A DNA stretch of 64,000 bases from Mycobacterium sp. KBS0706. Its GTDB lineage: Bacteria; Pseudomonadota; Alphaproteobacteria; DSM-16000; Inquilinaceae. The position numbers and the translations under genes were made by a program. This document shows, in pieces, positions 8,845 through 16,829 of the stretch. The stretch's first letter is position 1, and each line of letters starts with the position of its first letter. Location of the stretch: NCBI RefSeq assembly GCF_005938675.2, contig NZ_VCCH02000010.1, positions 62,001 to 126,000 of the forward strand, given 5' to 3'. A model generated the notes under the pieces. It was not told the DNA's origin. It saw only the letters and a program-made list of their open reading frames with translations, and made no database searches.

Positions 8845-11547
8845 TCAGCGCGTCCTCACCGCGGCCGCCCAATCCAGCACGGTGTCTCGATCCAGGGCGG
8901 TAGGCTGCCGCTCCTGCGGGCTGCCGGCCAGATGGCGGGCGAGGGCATGTCGGAGGGCTGACGCGACCGGCCGCCGGTCGAGATCGCCCGCAAGGTCGAT
9001 GCCGCTGATGACGAGTCGGCCGCGCCCGATCCGGCATTCCGCCAGAAGCGCGAGGTCTCGGTTCGAATTCCAGTCGTCGACGACGCGGACGATCGGCGAC
9101 AGGCCAAGCCCGCCCAGATCGAGCGCCGCGCGGCCATGAACCAGCTCCCACCAATGCCAATCGGACGTGCGGCCGCTCGGGAACGCGCTGAAGATCGGAT
9201 GGTCCCGATCGATCAGGAGGCCGAGTGTGTGCGGCGGCTGGCGCCGGGTCCACAGCGTGTTCCAGAACACGGTCGTGAAGCCGAGGATGCTGTCCTGCCG
9301 GATCGCCTTCGGATCGGGCGACCAGACGATGGTCTCGCCAGCCTCGATCCGGCGGAGGATCGCCTCATCCAGATCCGACACGATGTCGAGCGGGGCCGCA
9401 TGCCCAGCCGTCTCGAAGACCCAATAGCCCCAGCGGTTGCGGTATCCGGTTCCGGCGAGCTCGAGCAGGAGCTCGTAACGGCCCTGGGCGAGAGCGTCGG
9501 TCTCGATCCTGAGATCGCCGAGCCGGTGAAGGTCCCCGGTTGCGAGCCTTGGGGCCTGGATCTCGCCCTGGGCGACGGCCTTGCCATGGTCGTCGGCGAG
9601 GGACCAGCGCAGCACGCCACCCTCGATGTCCGCCGGCCCGAACTGTGCCATCTCGACAGCCGCCAGGATCGGCTCGCCGCGAGTCACGACGAAGCGCCCG
9701 CTCCTGACCAGGGGCACGACGGGGGCGCAGAACTCGCGGAACGCTGCGGGCGAGACATAGGGCTTCTCGTCCCAGAAGGCGTCGACGACGCCGACCAGCG
9801 CCGTGCCCTGGCCCGGGAAATCCTGCAGGCCGAGCAATTGGATGCCGGCGAAATCCTTGGTCCGCAGCGCGCTCTCGATATCTTCCTTGTACAGCTTCGT
9901 CTGCAGGCTGCCGCTCGCCATCATGAAATCCCTGGCGAGGCCCAGCATGTCCTTCCCGGCAAGGCCGTCGCGGACCCGGATGAAGTTCCGCGCCTCGACC
10001 ACGCCTCGATACTTCTCGATCTCATCGAGGTCCGGGAAGACGCACCATTGCCCCATCTCATGCGTCACCAGCGGCATGTCGACCGCATCGCGATAGGCGC
10101 TCCAGTCGGTATTCGTCTCCAGCGCATGCGCGTTGAGCCGCCCGGCGAGGCCCTCGCCCCAGCGCTGCGATCGCGGCTCCGGCTTCGAAACGAAATCGGC
10201 CTCCGCGATCGTCGGCCAGCCGGAGCAGCCCGTGTAGAGCCGGCGCGGATCGGCTTCGCTCCAATGCGCGACCCAGCGCGACAGGAAGGCATGCAGCCCC
10301 GGGCCGTGCGGCTCGTTGCCGACCGCCATCATCACGAAGGAGGGGTGGTTGCCATAGGCGCGGATGATCCGCTCGGATTCCTCATGAATGAAGCGATCGA
10401 GATTGGGGTCGGAGCCGAGCACGGCCCAGACCGGTGTCTCGACATGGAGCAGCACGCCCATCTCGTCGGCCGCGACGAAGGCCGCTTCGGGTGGGCAGTA
10501 GGAATGGAAGCGCACGTGGTTGAGGCCATAGGCCTGCACGGTCGAATAGACCTTGCGCCAGCCGTCGACATCGCAGGGCGGATAGCCGGTGAGCGGGAAG
10601 ATGCAGCAATCGAGCGTGCCGCGCAGGAAGACGGCGCGGCCGTTCAGGCGCAGGCGCCGGCCGTCGCGGGTGAAGGCGCGGATGCCGAAGCTGGCCTCGC
10701 GCCGGTCGACCGGGGCGCCGTTCCGTGACCATTCGACATCGAGCCGGTGCACGGTCGGCGAGAACTCGTCCCAAAGGCCCGCTGCGTCCGGCAGATCGAC
10801 GGACATCGAGATCGGCGTGAAGCCGCTGCGGATCGTGACCGGCTGCTCGACGACCAGCGGCTCGGCGATGCCGGCGAGATGGAACCGCAGGGTCAGCCGG
10901 TCCTCGGCCTCCCCGCTCCAGAAGGTCGGGTGGTGGATGTCGGTGTCGAACGCGTCGAGCTCGATGTCGATCCGCGCCTGGCGCGTCGGGGCATGAATGG
11001 CGACGCGGCCGATCGCGCCGGCCGAGGCCTCGATCCGCAGCGAGCCGACGACGCCGTTCCAGTTGGTCTGGGTGTGGTCGGTGTTGGAATGGGCGACATC
11101 ATCGACGCCCGTATGCCTGATCGCCTCGCCGACGGCCTCGATCCGCGCATTGTCGATCATCAGGACGAGGCGATGCGGGCCGGCCGCGAGCCTGCCGAGC
11201 AGGAAGCGGTGCTCGGTCGAAAGGCTGCGGTCGCGGCCGATCTTCACGCCGTCGAGCCAGGCCGTCACCTCGCCATGCGGCCGCTCCAGCACGAGCTGGT
11301 GATACAGCCCTTCCGTCGCGACCTCGAAGGACCGGCCATACCAGGCGCGGCCGACATAGGGGTGGCGGCGCGAGAGATGCGCCATGGTGGCTTCCGGATT
11401 GGCCGGCGCCTTCCGGGCCTCGTCGACGCTGCCGGGGAGGGCGATCGTGTCGCCGAGATCGCGGTCGAACCACGCCTCCTTCAGGCCGCGATGATCGGGA
11501 TCGAGCGCGAAGGACCAGGTCCCGGCGAGGGATGTTTCGAACAGCAT
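8845..11547 (-). CDS. Glycoside hydrolase family 2 protein (beta-galactosidase/glucuronidase-like)
   Basis: 900 residues. Layout: GH2 N-terminal sugar-binding jelly roll (about 1-180), immunoglobulin-like domain (180-290), TIM barrel (290-590) with acid/base Glu412 in AVGNEPHG and likely nucleophile Glu497 in VTHEMGQ, then a C-terminal extension of ~300 residues. No signal peptide is visible, so it should act on imported oligosaccharides in the cytoplasm. ATG 11547 has GGAG five bases ahead; a GTG two codons upstream lies inside that site. It is the last gene of a minus-strand operon behind a sugar ABC importer, and the divergent genes encode a sugar-acid dehydratase and regulator. A galactoside or uronide substrate is plausible but not proven. 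Confidence 0.87.
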   Translation of the reverse strand: MLFETSLAGTWSFALDPDHRGLKEAWFDRDLGDTIALPGSVDEARKAPANPEATMAHLSRRHPYVGRAWYGRSFEVATEGLYHQLVLERPHGEVTAWLDGVKIGRDRSLSTEHRFLLGRLAAGPHRLVLMIDNARIEAVGEAIRHTGVDDVAHSNTDHTQTNWNGVVGSLRIEASAGAIGRVAIHAPTRQARIDIELDAFDTDIHHPTFWSGEAEDRLTLRFHLAGIAEPLVVEQPVTIRSGFTPISMSVDLPDAAGLWDEFSPTVHRLDVEWSRNGAPVDRREASFGIRAFTRDGRRLRLNGRAVFLRGTLDCCIFPLTGYPPCDVDGWRKVYSTVQAYGLNHVRFHSYCPPEAAFVAADEMGVLLHVETPVWAVLGSDPNLDRFIHEESERIIRAYGNHPSFVMMAVGNEPHGPGLHAFLSRWVAHWSEADPRRLYTGCSGWPTIAEADFVSKPEPRSQRWGEGLAGRLNAHALETNTDWSAYRDAVDMPLVTHEMGQWCVFPDLDEIEKYRGVVEARNFIRVRDGLAGKDMLGLARDFMMASGSLQTKLYKEDIESALRTKDFAGIQLLGLQDFPGQGTALVGVVDAFWDEKPYVSPAAFREFCAPVVPLVRSGRFVVTRGEPILAAVEMAQFGPADIEGGVLRWSLADDHGKAVAQGEIQAPRLATGDLHRLGDLRIETDALAQGRYELLLELAGTGYRNRWGYWVFETAGHAAPLDIVSDLDEAILRRIEAGETIVWSPDPKAIRQDSILGFTTVFWNTLWTRRQPPHTLGLLIDRDHPIFSAFPSGRTSDWHWWELVHGRAALDLGGLGLSPIVRVVDDWNSNRDLALLAECRIGRGRLVISGIDLAGDLDRRPVASALRHALARHLAGSPQERQPTALDRDTVLDWAAAVRTR

Positions 11548-11587
11548 CGTCACTCCGGATGATCAAGAAACAGGAGCCGGGCCGACC

Positions 11588-12874
11588 TCACATTTTTGCC
11601 TTGATCTCGGCCTCGGCCTGCGCGAGGGCCGCGTCGATCGGCTTGCCGCTGGTCACCACGGCATTCACCGCGGTCTCCACCGCCTGGGAGGCGATGGCAT
11701 CGAGCGGGTTGGTGGTCTGCGGCACCATCTCGGCCTGCACCTTGGCGAAGATCTCGTTGGCGTTCTGGCCGTCATAGTAGGGGTCCTGGAAATTGATCCA
11801 GGGTGCCGTCCCAGCCTGCATATAGGCGGGGTAGAGATCGCCCTTCTCATATTGCAGCTTCAGGCTGGTGTCGTTCATGGCGATCCATTTGACCAGCGCC
11901 CAGGCCGCGTCCTTGTTCTTGCTCGTCTCCAGCACGCCCAGGAAGTCGCCGCCCCAGTTGAAGGCCGAGACACCGTTCTCCGCGGCCGGCGCCGGCACGA
12001 CGCCCCATTTGCCGGCATCTCCCGGCGCATAGGCACTCTTCAGCAGCCCGCCGAACCAGTTGCCGACGACAATGGTCGCGATCTGGCCGCGGGCGAAGGC
12101 GCCCTGCCATTCCGGCGTCCACATGGCGAAGGGCGAGATCAGGCCGGCATCGCGGGCTTTCGCAACCAGCTCGAAGGCCTGCCTGAAGACCGGGCCGCCG
12201 ACCTGCAATCCGCCGTCCTTGTCGAAATAGGAGACGCCGTGCTGCGCGATATAGGCGCGGACCAGCTCGTTGCCCGTCCCCACCATCCAGCGCTCGTTCG
12301 GCTTCGCGATCTTCTTGCCGGCCTCGATGAAGGCATCCCAGTCCTTGAGCGTCGCCGCGAGCGCCTGCGGATCGCCGGGGAGGCCGGCCGCCGCGAAGAG
12401 ATCGCGCCGGTAGAAGACCCCGCCCGGACCCGTGTGCTTCGGCAGCGCGAAGATGCGGCCGGTCGCCGGATCCTCGATCTTGGACCAGGCGAAGGGCGCG
12501 AATTCGGCCTTGAGCGCACCGGCGTTGAAGGGCGGCTTCGAGAGATCGGCGAATTGCTGCTTGTCGCTCAGCTGCGCGACATTGTTGATCTCGACCATCG
12601 CGATGTCCGGCCCGGTGCCGGCGAGAAGGGCCGAGAGCAACTTGTTCAGATAGGCGTTGTTGCCGGACGGGAAGCCCTGGATCCGGACCTTGATGTTCGG
12701 ATAGGCCTTGTTGAACTCCGGCAGCAGCGACGTCAGCGTCCGGTCGTTGTGCGGCCAGGTCCACAGGCTGACGGCGCCCGAGATTTCCGTGTTCGGCGCA
12801 TCCTGTGCCGACGCGGCCTGAAGGCTCGCGGCGAGGGCGAGCGCCGCCGCCATGATGGTCCAGCGTCTTGTCAT
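11588..12874 (-). CDS. Sugar ABC transporter substrate-binding protein (family 1)
   Basis: 428 residues with a clear signal peptide (MTRRWTIMAAALALAASLQA, cleavage near AQDA). The mature part is a family 1 extracellular solute-binding protein, as for maltose and other oligosaccharides: VSLWTWPHNDRTL near the start, GPDIAMVEI, and a C-terminal lobe with NWGGDFLGV and AWALVKWIA. It would capture sugar in the periplasm for the two permeases encoded upstream. GGAGG lies about six bases before the ATG. No ATP-binding subunit gene is present here, so a shared MsmK/UgpC-type ATPase elsewhere is likely used. Confidence 0.9.
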   Translation of the reverse strand: MTRRWTIMAAALALAASLQAASAQDAPNTEISGAVSLWTWPHNDRTLTSLLPEFNKAYPNIKVRIQGFPSGNNAYLNKLLSALLAGTGPDIAMVEINNVAQLSDKQQFADLSKPPFNAGALKAEFAPFAWSKIEDPATGRIFALPKHTGPGGVFYRRDLFAAAGLPGDPQALAATLKDWDAFIEAGKKIAKPNERWMVGTGNELVRAYIAQHGVSYFDKDGGLQVGGPVFRQAFELVAKARDAGLISPFAMWTPEWQGAFARGQIATIVVGNWFGGLLKSAYAPGDAGKWGVVPAPAAENGVSAFNWGGDFLGVLETSKNKDAAWALVKWIAMNDTSLKLQYEKGDLYPAYMQAGTAPWINFQDPYYDGQNANEIFAKVQAEMVPQTTNPLDAIASQAVETAVNAVVTSGKPIDAALAQAEAEIKAKM

Positions 12875-12896
12875 TTCGGATCCTCCCTTCGATCGG

Positions 12897-13742
12897 TCAT
12901 GACTTCACGGCGCCCCCGGTCAGGCCGCTGATGAACTGGCGGCTCAGGAAGGCGAAGAGCATGAAGACCGGCACGAGGCCGATCATGGTGGCCAGCATCA
13001 CCGCCGGCAGATCGGCGAAATAGATCGAGTTCAGCGAGGTCAGCGCCAGCGGCACCGTGAACTTCGTCTGGTCGGTCAGGATGACGAGCGGCAGCTGGAA
13101 GTCGTTCCAGGTGCTGATCAGCGTCCAGACGCCGAGTGCCGCGAGGCCGGGCCGGATGATCGGCAGCACGATCCGGAAGAACACCGGGAAGGCGCCGGCG
13201 CCATCGACCTCCGCCGCCTCGTACAGCTCATGCGGCACCGTGCCGGAGATGTAGGTGTACATCCAGATCACGCCGAAGCCCGAGGCCAGTGCCGGCACGA
13301 TCAGCGGCCAGAAGCTGTCGAGCCAGCCGAACCAGTTCATCTCGAGGAAGAACGGGATCAGCGCCAGCGACGGCGGGAAGAACAGCGTCGCGAAGGCGAG
13401 GAGCAGCAGCAGCTGATGGCCCTTCGCCCGGCGATAGCGCGCGAAGCCGTAGCCGGCGAGCGCGCTGACCAGGACCAGGCCGGCCGTCTTCGGCACGGCG
13501 ACGATCAGGCTGTTCACCAGCGGCGCCAGCGGCTCGTAGACCGCCTGGATGCGGGCGAAGTTGTCGAAGACGGCATCGCCGAAAAACACCGGCGGCGGGA
13601 ACTGGAAGACCTCCTCCAGCCGCCGCGTCGCCATCACGGCGGTCCAGTACAGCGGCAGGACGAAGACGAGGGAGAAGATCCCGAGCCCGATGGTGACCAG
13701 GATATTGGCGCGCCGCTCGTGCCGGGCGAGGAAGCCCGCCAT
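12897..13742 (-). CDS. Sugar ABC transporter permease, MalG type
   Basis: 281 residues with six hydrophobic segments. The EAA loop is present (ELYEAAEVDGAGAFPVFFRI, residues ~185-205), the site that contacts the ATPase. The start codon ATG at 13742 overlaps the stop of the upstream permease (TGATG), so the pair is translationally coupled. Members of this family form a heterodimeric channel with a MalF-type partner. The gene precedes the binding-protein gene by 22 bases in the same operon. Confidence 0.92.
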   Translation of the reverse strand: MAGFLARHERRANILVTIGLGIFSLVFVLPLYWTAVMATRRLEEVFQFPPPVFFGDAVFDNFARIQAVYEPLAPLVNSLIVAVPKTAGLVLVSALAGYGFARYRRAKGHQLLLLLAFATLFFPPSLALIPFFLEMNWFGWLDSFWPLIVPALASGFGVIWMYTYISGTVPHELYEAAEVDGAGAFPVFFRIVLPIIRPGLAALGVWTLISTWNDFQLPLVILTDQTKFTVPLALTSLNSIYFADLPAVMLATMIGLVPVFMLFAFLSRQFISGLTGGAVKS

Positions 13743-14668
13743 CACGCGGTCCCCGCCGACATCCGCCCGAGCAGGCGATGATAGAGGATCGTCAGGAGCG
13801 TGATCGCGGTGAAGATGTACCAGGACACCGCCGAGCCGAGGCCGAAGTCGAAATTGGTGAAGGCGGTCGCATAGAGATACATGCCGAGCGTCGTCGTGGC
13901 GTTGTCGGTGCCGCCGGTGCCCGCGGTGAGCACGAAGGGCTCGTCGAAGATCTGCAGCCCGCCGAGCGTCGCGTTCGTGATCGAGAAGGCGAGCGTCGGC
14001 AGCATCAACGGCACGGTCACATGCAGGAAGATCTGCACCCGGCTGGCGCCGTCGATCCGGGCCGCCTCGTGGAGGTCGCGCGAGATCGACTGCAGGCCGG
14101 ACAGGAAGATGATGAAATGCCAGCCGGTCCAGCGCCAGACGACCAGCAGGACGACGAGCGGCTTGATCCACGCTTCCGAGCCGAGCCAGTCGAAGTAGAA
14201 GGGCTCGCCCGCGATCGCGCCGATCACCGTGTTCACGATGCCGCCATTCGACGAGAACATGACCCGGAGAATGACGGCCGAGACCGCCGGCGCGACCAGG
14301 AGCGGAAACAGGAAGACGATCCGGAAATACTGCCGGCCGACCACAACGTACTCGTTGACCAGGACGGCAAGCGCGAAGGCCAGCGCCACGGTGGCCGCCG
14401 CCGAGGCGATCCAGACGACGAAGGTGTTCCAGATCGCCTTGCGGAACACCGGGTCGTCGAGGGCGCGCAGGTAGTTGTCGAGGCCGACGAATTCCGGCCG
14501 GCCGAAGCCGTCCCAGCGATTGAAGCCGAGATAGAGCGAGAACAGGACCGGGAAGAGGCTGAAGACGGCGAAAATGACGAAGAACGGCGCCACGGTCGCA
14601 TAGAAGGCGCGATCCCGCTTGGACCAGCCGCCGGACAACGGAAGCGCTGAGGCGCTGCCAGGCCGCAT
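13742..14668 (-). CDS. Sugar ABC transporter permease, MalF type
   Basis: 308 residues from the ATG at 14668, chosen because AAAGGAGG lies nine bases ahead; an ATG at 14710 would add 14 residues and lacks a site. Six membrane segments and an EAA loop (DLHEAARIDGASRVQIFLHV, ~residues 200-220) identify a MalF/UgpA-like permease. It is the first gene of the minus-strand operon: permease, permease, binding protein, GH2 enzyme. Its promoter lies in the 196-base divergent region shared with the dehydratase gene, which carries repeated ATCGG half-sites. Confidence 0.92.
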   Translation of the reverse strand: MRPGSASALPLSGGWSKRDRAFYATVAPFFVIFAVFSLFPVLFSLYLGFNRWDGFGRPEFVGLDNYLRALDDPVFRKAIWNTFVVWIASAAATVALAFALAVLVNEYVVVGRQYFRIVFLFPLLVAPAVSAVILRVMFSSNGGIVNTVIGAIAGEPFYFDWLGSEAWIKPLVVLLVVWRWTGWHFIIFLSGLQSISRDLHEAARIDGASRVQIFLHVTVPLMLPTLAFSITNATLGGLQIFDEPFVLTAGTGGTDNATTTLGMYLYATAFTNFDFGLGSAVSWYIFTAITLLTILYHRLLGRMSAGTA

Positions 14669-14686
14669 CCTCCCTGTCCTCCTTTT

Positions 14687-14725
14687 ATCGGATCGTTGCC
14701 TATTAAACATCCGATATTTGATCGG
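14687..14725. promoter_or_regulatory. Candidate operator: three ATCGG half-sites in a divergent promoter
   Basis: The 14669-14864 spacer separates the ABC/GH2 operon (-) from the dehydratase and FadR-type regulator (+). It holds a perfect 7-bp inverted repeat, ATCGGAT at 14687-14693 and ATCCGAT at 14709-14715, and a third half-site ATCGG at 14721-14725 that pairs with CCGAT (14711-14715) around the five bases ATTTG. The regulator encoded two genes downstream is the natural candidate to bind it. This is inferred from position and symmetry only. Confidence 0.5.
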
Positions 14726-14864
14726 CGGTCAACCCCTGGATCGATCTCTCAGCGCAGGCTATGATGGGCGATGGACCATTAATCCGGGCTTTCACCACCG
14801 GTTTGACGCTTGCGCATAGAATTTTCATGCCGATAATAAATCAGACAAGAGCGAAGGAGCCTTC

Positions 14865-16037
14865 GTGAAGATCACCGCCATCCGGACGCGCATCGTCAAT
14901 GCCGAGATGCGGAACTGGGTTTTCGTGAAGGTGGAGACCGACCAGCCGGGTCTCCATGGCTGGGGCGAGGCGACGCTCGAATGGAAGACCCGGGCGGTGG
15001 TCGGCGCGATCGAGGATCTGGCGCCGCTGATCGTCGGCCGCGATCCGCGCGACATCGAGCAGGCGGTGCGCGCCATGAAGAAGCAGTCCTTCTGGCGGCT
15101 CGGCGCGGTGGCGATGAGCGCGATCTCGGGGATCGAAATCGCGCTGTGGGACATCCTGGGCAAGGAGCTCGGCGTGCCGGTCTGGCGCCTCCTCGGCGGC
15201 AAGGTGCGCGACAAGGTCGGCGTCTACACCCATCTCGGCCTCGGCGATATGCGCGCCGTCTATGAGACGCTGGAGGTCGATCCGCTGGTCGAGCGCGCCT
15301 GCGCCGTGGTCGAGGGCGGCTATCGGGCCTTCAAGGCGGTCTTCATCCCCTACACGCATTTCCATGCGCCGCTGCCGGAGATCGACAAGGTGGCGCGCCT
15401 GATGGATGCGCTGCGGTCCGCCGTCGGGCCGGAGGTCGAGATCATGGTCGACTTCCACGGCCGCCCGGCCTCGGTCGGCGCGGCGCTCGCCTATGTCGAC
15501 GCGCTCACGCCGGGCCGGCCGATGTTCGTCGAGGAACCCTTGCCGCCCGGCGACACGACCGGCCTCGCGGCCATAGCCGCCCGGACCTCGGTGCCGATCG
15601 CGACCGGCGAGCGCCTGGTCGAGCGCACCGAATTCACCGACCTGGTCACCAGCCGGGCGGTGAGCGTGATCCAGCCGGACATCTGCCATTGCGGCGGCCT
15701 GCTCGAAGGCAAGAAGATCGCGGCGATCGCCGAGACGTTCGGGATCGGCGTCGCGCCGCACAATCCGCTGGGGCCGATCGCCGGCGTCGCGGCGCTGCAT
15801 TTCGCCGTGTCGACGCCGAACCATGTGATCCAGGAGGAGATGGTCGGCGCCGTGCCCTGGTATTTCGATGTCGTGCAGGGCCCGATCCGGATGATCGACG
15901 GGTTCTGGCAGGTGCCGGACGGGCCCGGCCTGGGGATCGAGGTCGATGAAGCCGAATGCGCACGCCATCCCTTCGCGCAGGAGGTGATCCACACGCAGCA
16001 CGCCGTCCTCGGCGACGGCACGATCGTGGATTGGTGA
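14865..16037 (+). CDS. Enolase-superfamily sugar-acid dehydratase (D-galactonate dehydratase-like)
   Basis: 390 residues of the mandelate racemase/muconate lactonising family. Metal ligands are visible as Asp196 (in MVDFHGR), Glu223 (FVEEP) and Glu249 (ATGER); His198 and His299 (APHNP) fit the general acid and base of galactonate dehydratase, whose E. coli counterpart uses the same D-x-H arrangement. It would dehydrate a hexonate to a 2-keto-3-deoxy sugar acid in the cytoplasm. Mannonate dehydratase shares the D-x-H motif, so the exact substrate is open. The start is GTG preceded by GAAGGAG. It is divergent from the ABC operon and one base ahead of its regulator gene. Confidence 0.85.
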   Translation: MKITAIRTRIVNAEMRNWVFVKVETDQPGLHGWGEATLEWKTRAVVGAIEDLAPLIVGRDPRDIEQAVRAMKKQSFWRLGAVAMSAISGIEIALWDILGKELGVPVWRLLGGKVRDKVGVYTHLGLGDMRAVYETLEVDPLVERACAVVEGGYRAFKAVFIPYTHFHAPLPEIDKVARLMDALRSAVGPEVEIMVDFHGRPASVGAALAYVDALTPGRPMFVEEPLPPGDTTGLAAIAARTSVPIATGERLVERTEFTDLVTSRAVSVIQPDICHCGGLLEGKKIAAIAETFGIGVAPHNPLGPIAGVAALHFAVSTPNHVIQEEMVGAVPWYFDVVQGPIRMIDGFWQVPDGPGLGIEVDEAECARHPFAQEVIHTQHAVLGDGTIVDW

Positions 16038-16038
16038 G

Positions 16039-16791
16039 ATGGCGCAACGCCTCGAGGACAGGGTGGCGATCGGCGCCGGAGCGGGAGGGCGGACGCTCTC
16101 GAAGCCCCGCATCCACGGCCAGGTGGTGCGCGCGATCGCGATCCGCATCCTGTCGGGCGAGTTCAAGCCCGGTTCGCTGCTGCCCTCCGAAACCGAGCTC
16201 TGCGAATCCCTGAAGATCAGCCGGAGCGCGCTCCGCGAGGCGATCCGCGTCCTCTCCGCCAAAGGGCTCGTCCGCACGCGTCCCCGGGTGGGCACGCTGG
16301 TGCGCGAGATCGAGGATTGGAGCCTGCTCGACCCGGACATGCTGGAATGGTCGATGGCTTGCCCGCCCAGCCCGGAATTCGTCCGCAGCCTGCTCGAGGC
16401 CCGCCGCGTGATCGAGCCCGCCGCGGCCCGCTTCGCCGCGCTCCGCGCCTCGGCCAGGGATGTCGCGGAGCTGGAAGCCGCCTATGAACGCATGGAACGG
16501 ACGCCCGAGGACCTCGTCGCCTTCAACGAAGCCGATGTCGATTTCCATCGCGGCCTCCTCCGGGCCAGCCACAATCTGATCTTCCAGCAGATGTGGACGA
16601 CGATCAGCGCCGCCCTCGCCTATTCCTTCCGCATCTCGACGGGGCAGGCACGCTCCCCGGCCGACTCGCTGCCGTTTCATCGCGAGGTGGTTGAACGCAT
16701 CCGCCTGCGCGATCCCGAAGGCGCTCATTCCTCGATGTCCCGCCTCCTCGACATCGCCGCCCTCGACCTCGCCCTCTTCATGGACGGTTGA
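16039..16791 (+). CDS. FadR/GntR-family transcriptional regulator (FCD domain)
   Basis: 250 residues. The winged helix occupies about residues 25-95 (LPSETELCESLKISRSALRE is the typical GntR recognition region) and an FCD ligand-binding helical domain follows (residues ~110-245), with metal-ligand-like Asp/His residues in NEADVDFHRGLL and a late HREVVERI. FadR-type regulators of sugar-acid catabolism (DgoR, UxuR, ExuR) are usually repressors released by the sugar acid. It starts one base after the dehydratase stop, so the two are co-expressed, and it most likely controls the divergent 14669-14864 promoter region. Confidence 0.9.
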   Translation: MAQRLEDRVAIGAGAGGRTLSKPRIHGQVVRAIAIRILSGEFKPGSLLPSETELCESLKISRSALREAIRVLSAKGLVRTRPRVGTLVREIEDWSLLDPDMLEWSMACPPSPEFVRSLLEARRVIEPAAARFAALRASARDVAELEAAYERMERTPEDLVAFNEADVDFHRGLLRASHNLIFQQMWTTISAALAYSFRISTGQARSPADSLPFHREVVERIRLRDPEGAHSSMSRLLDIAALDLALFMDG

Positions 16792-16829
16792 GAGAGGCTG
16801 GCAATCGGACCCCGGCTCCGGGCCGGCGG

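Noticed and set aside
9055-9075. GGTTCGAATTCC, similar to a tRNA T-arm
   Set aside because: It lies inside the GH2 coding sequence and no acceptor or anticodon arm can be folded around it.
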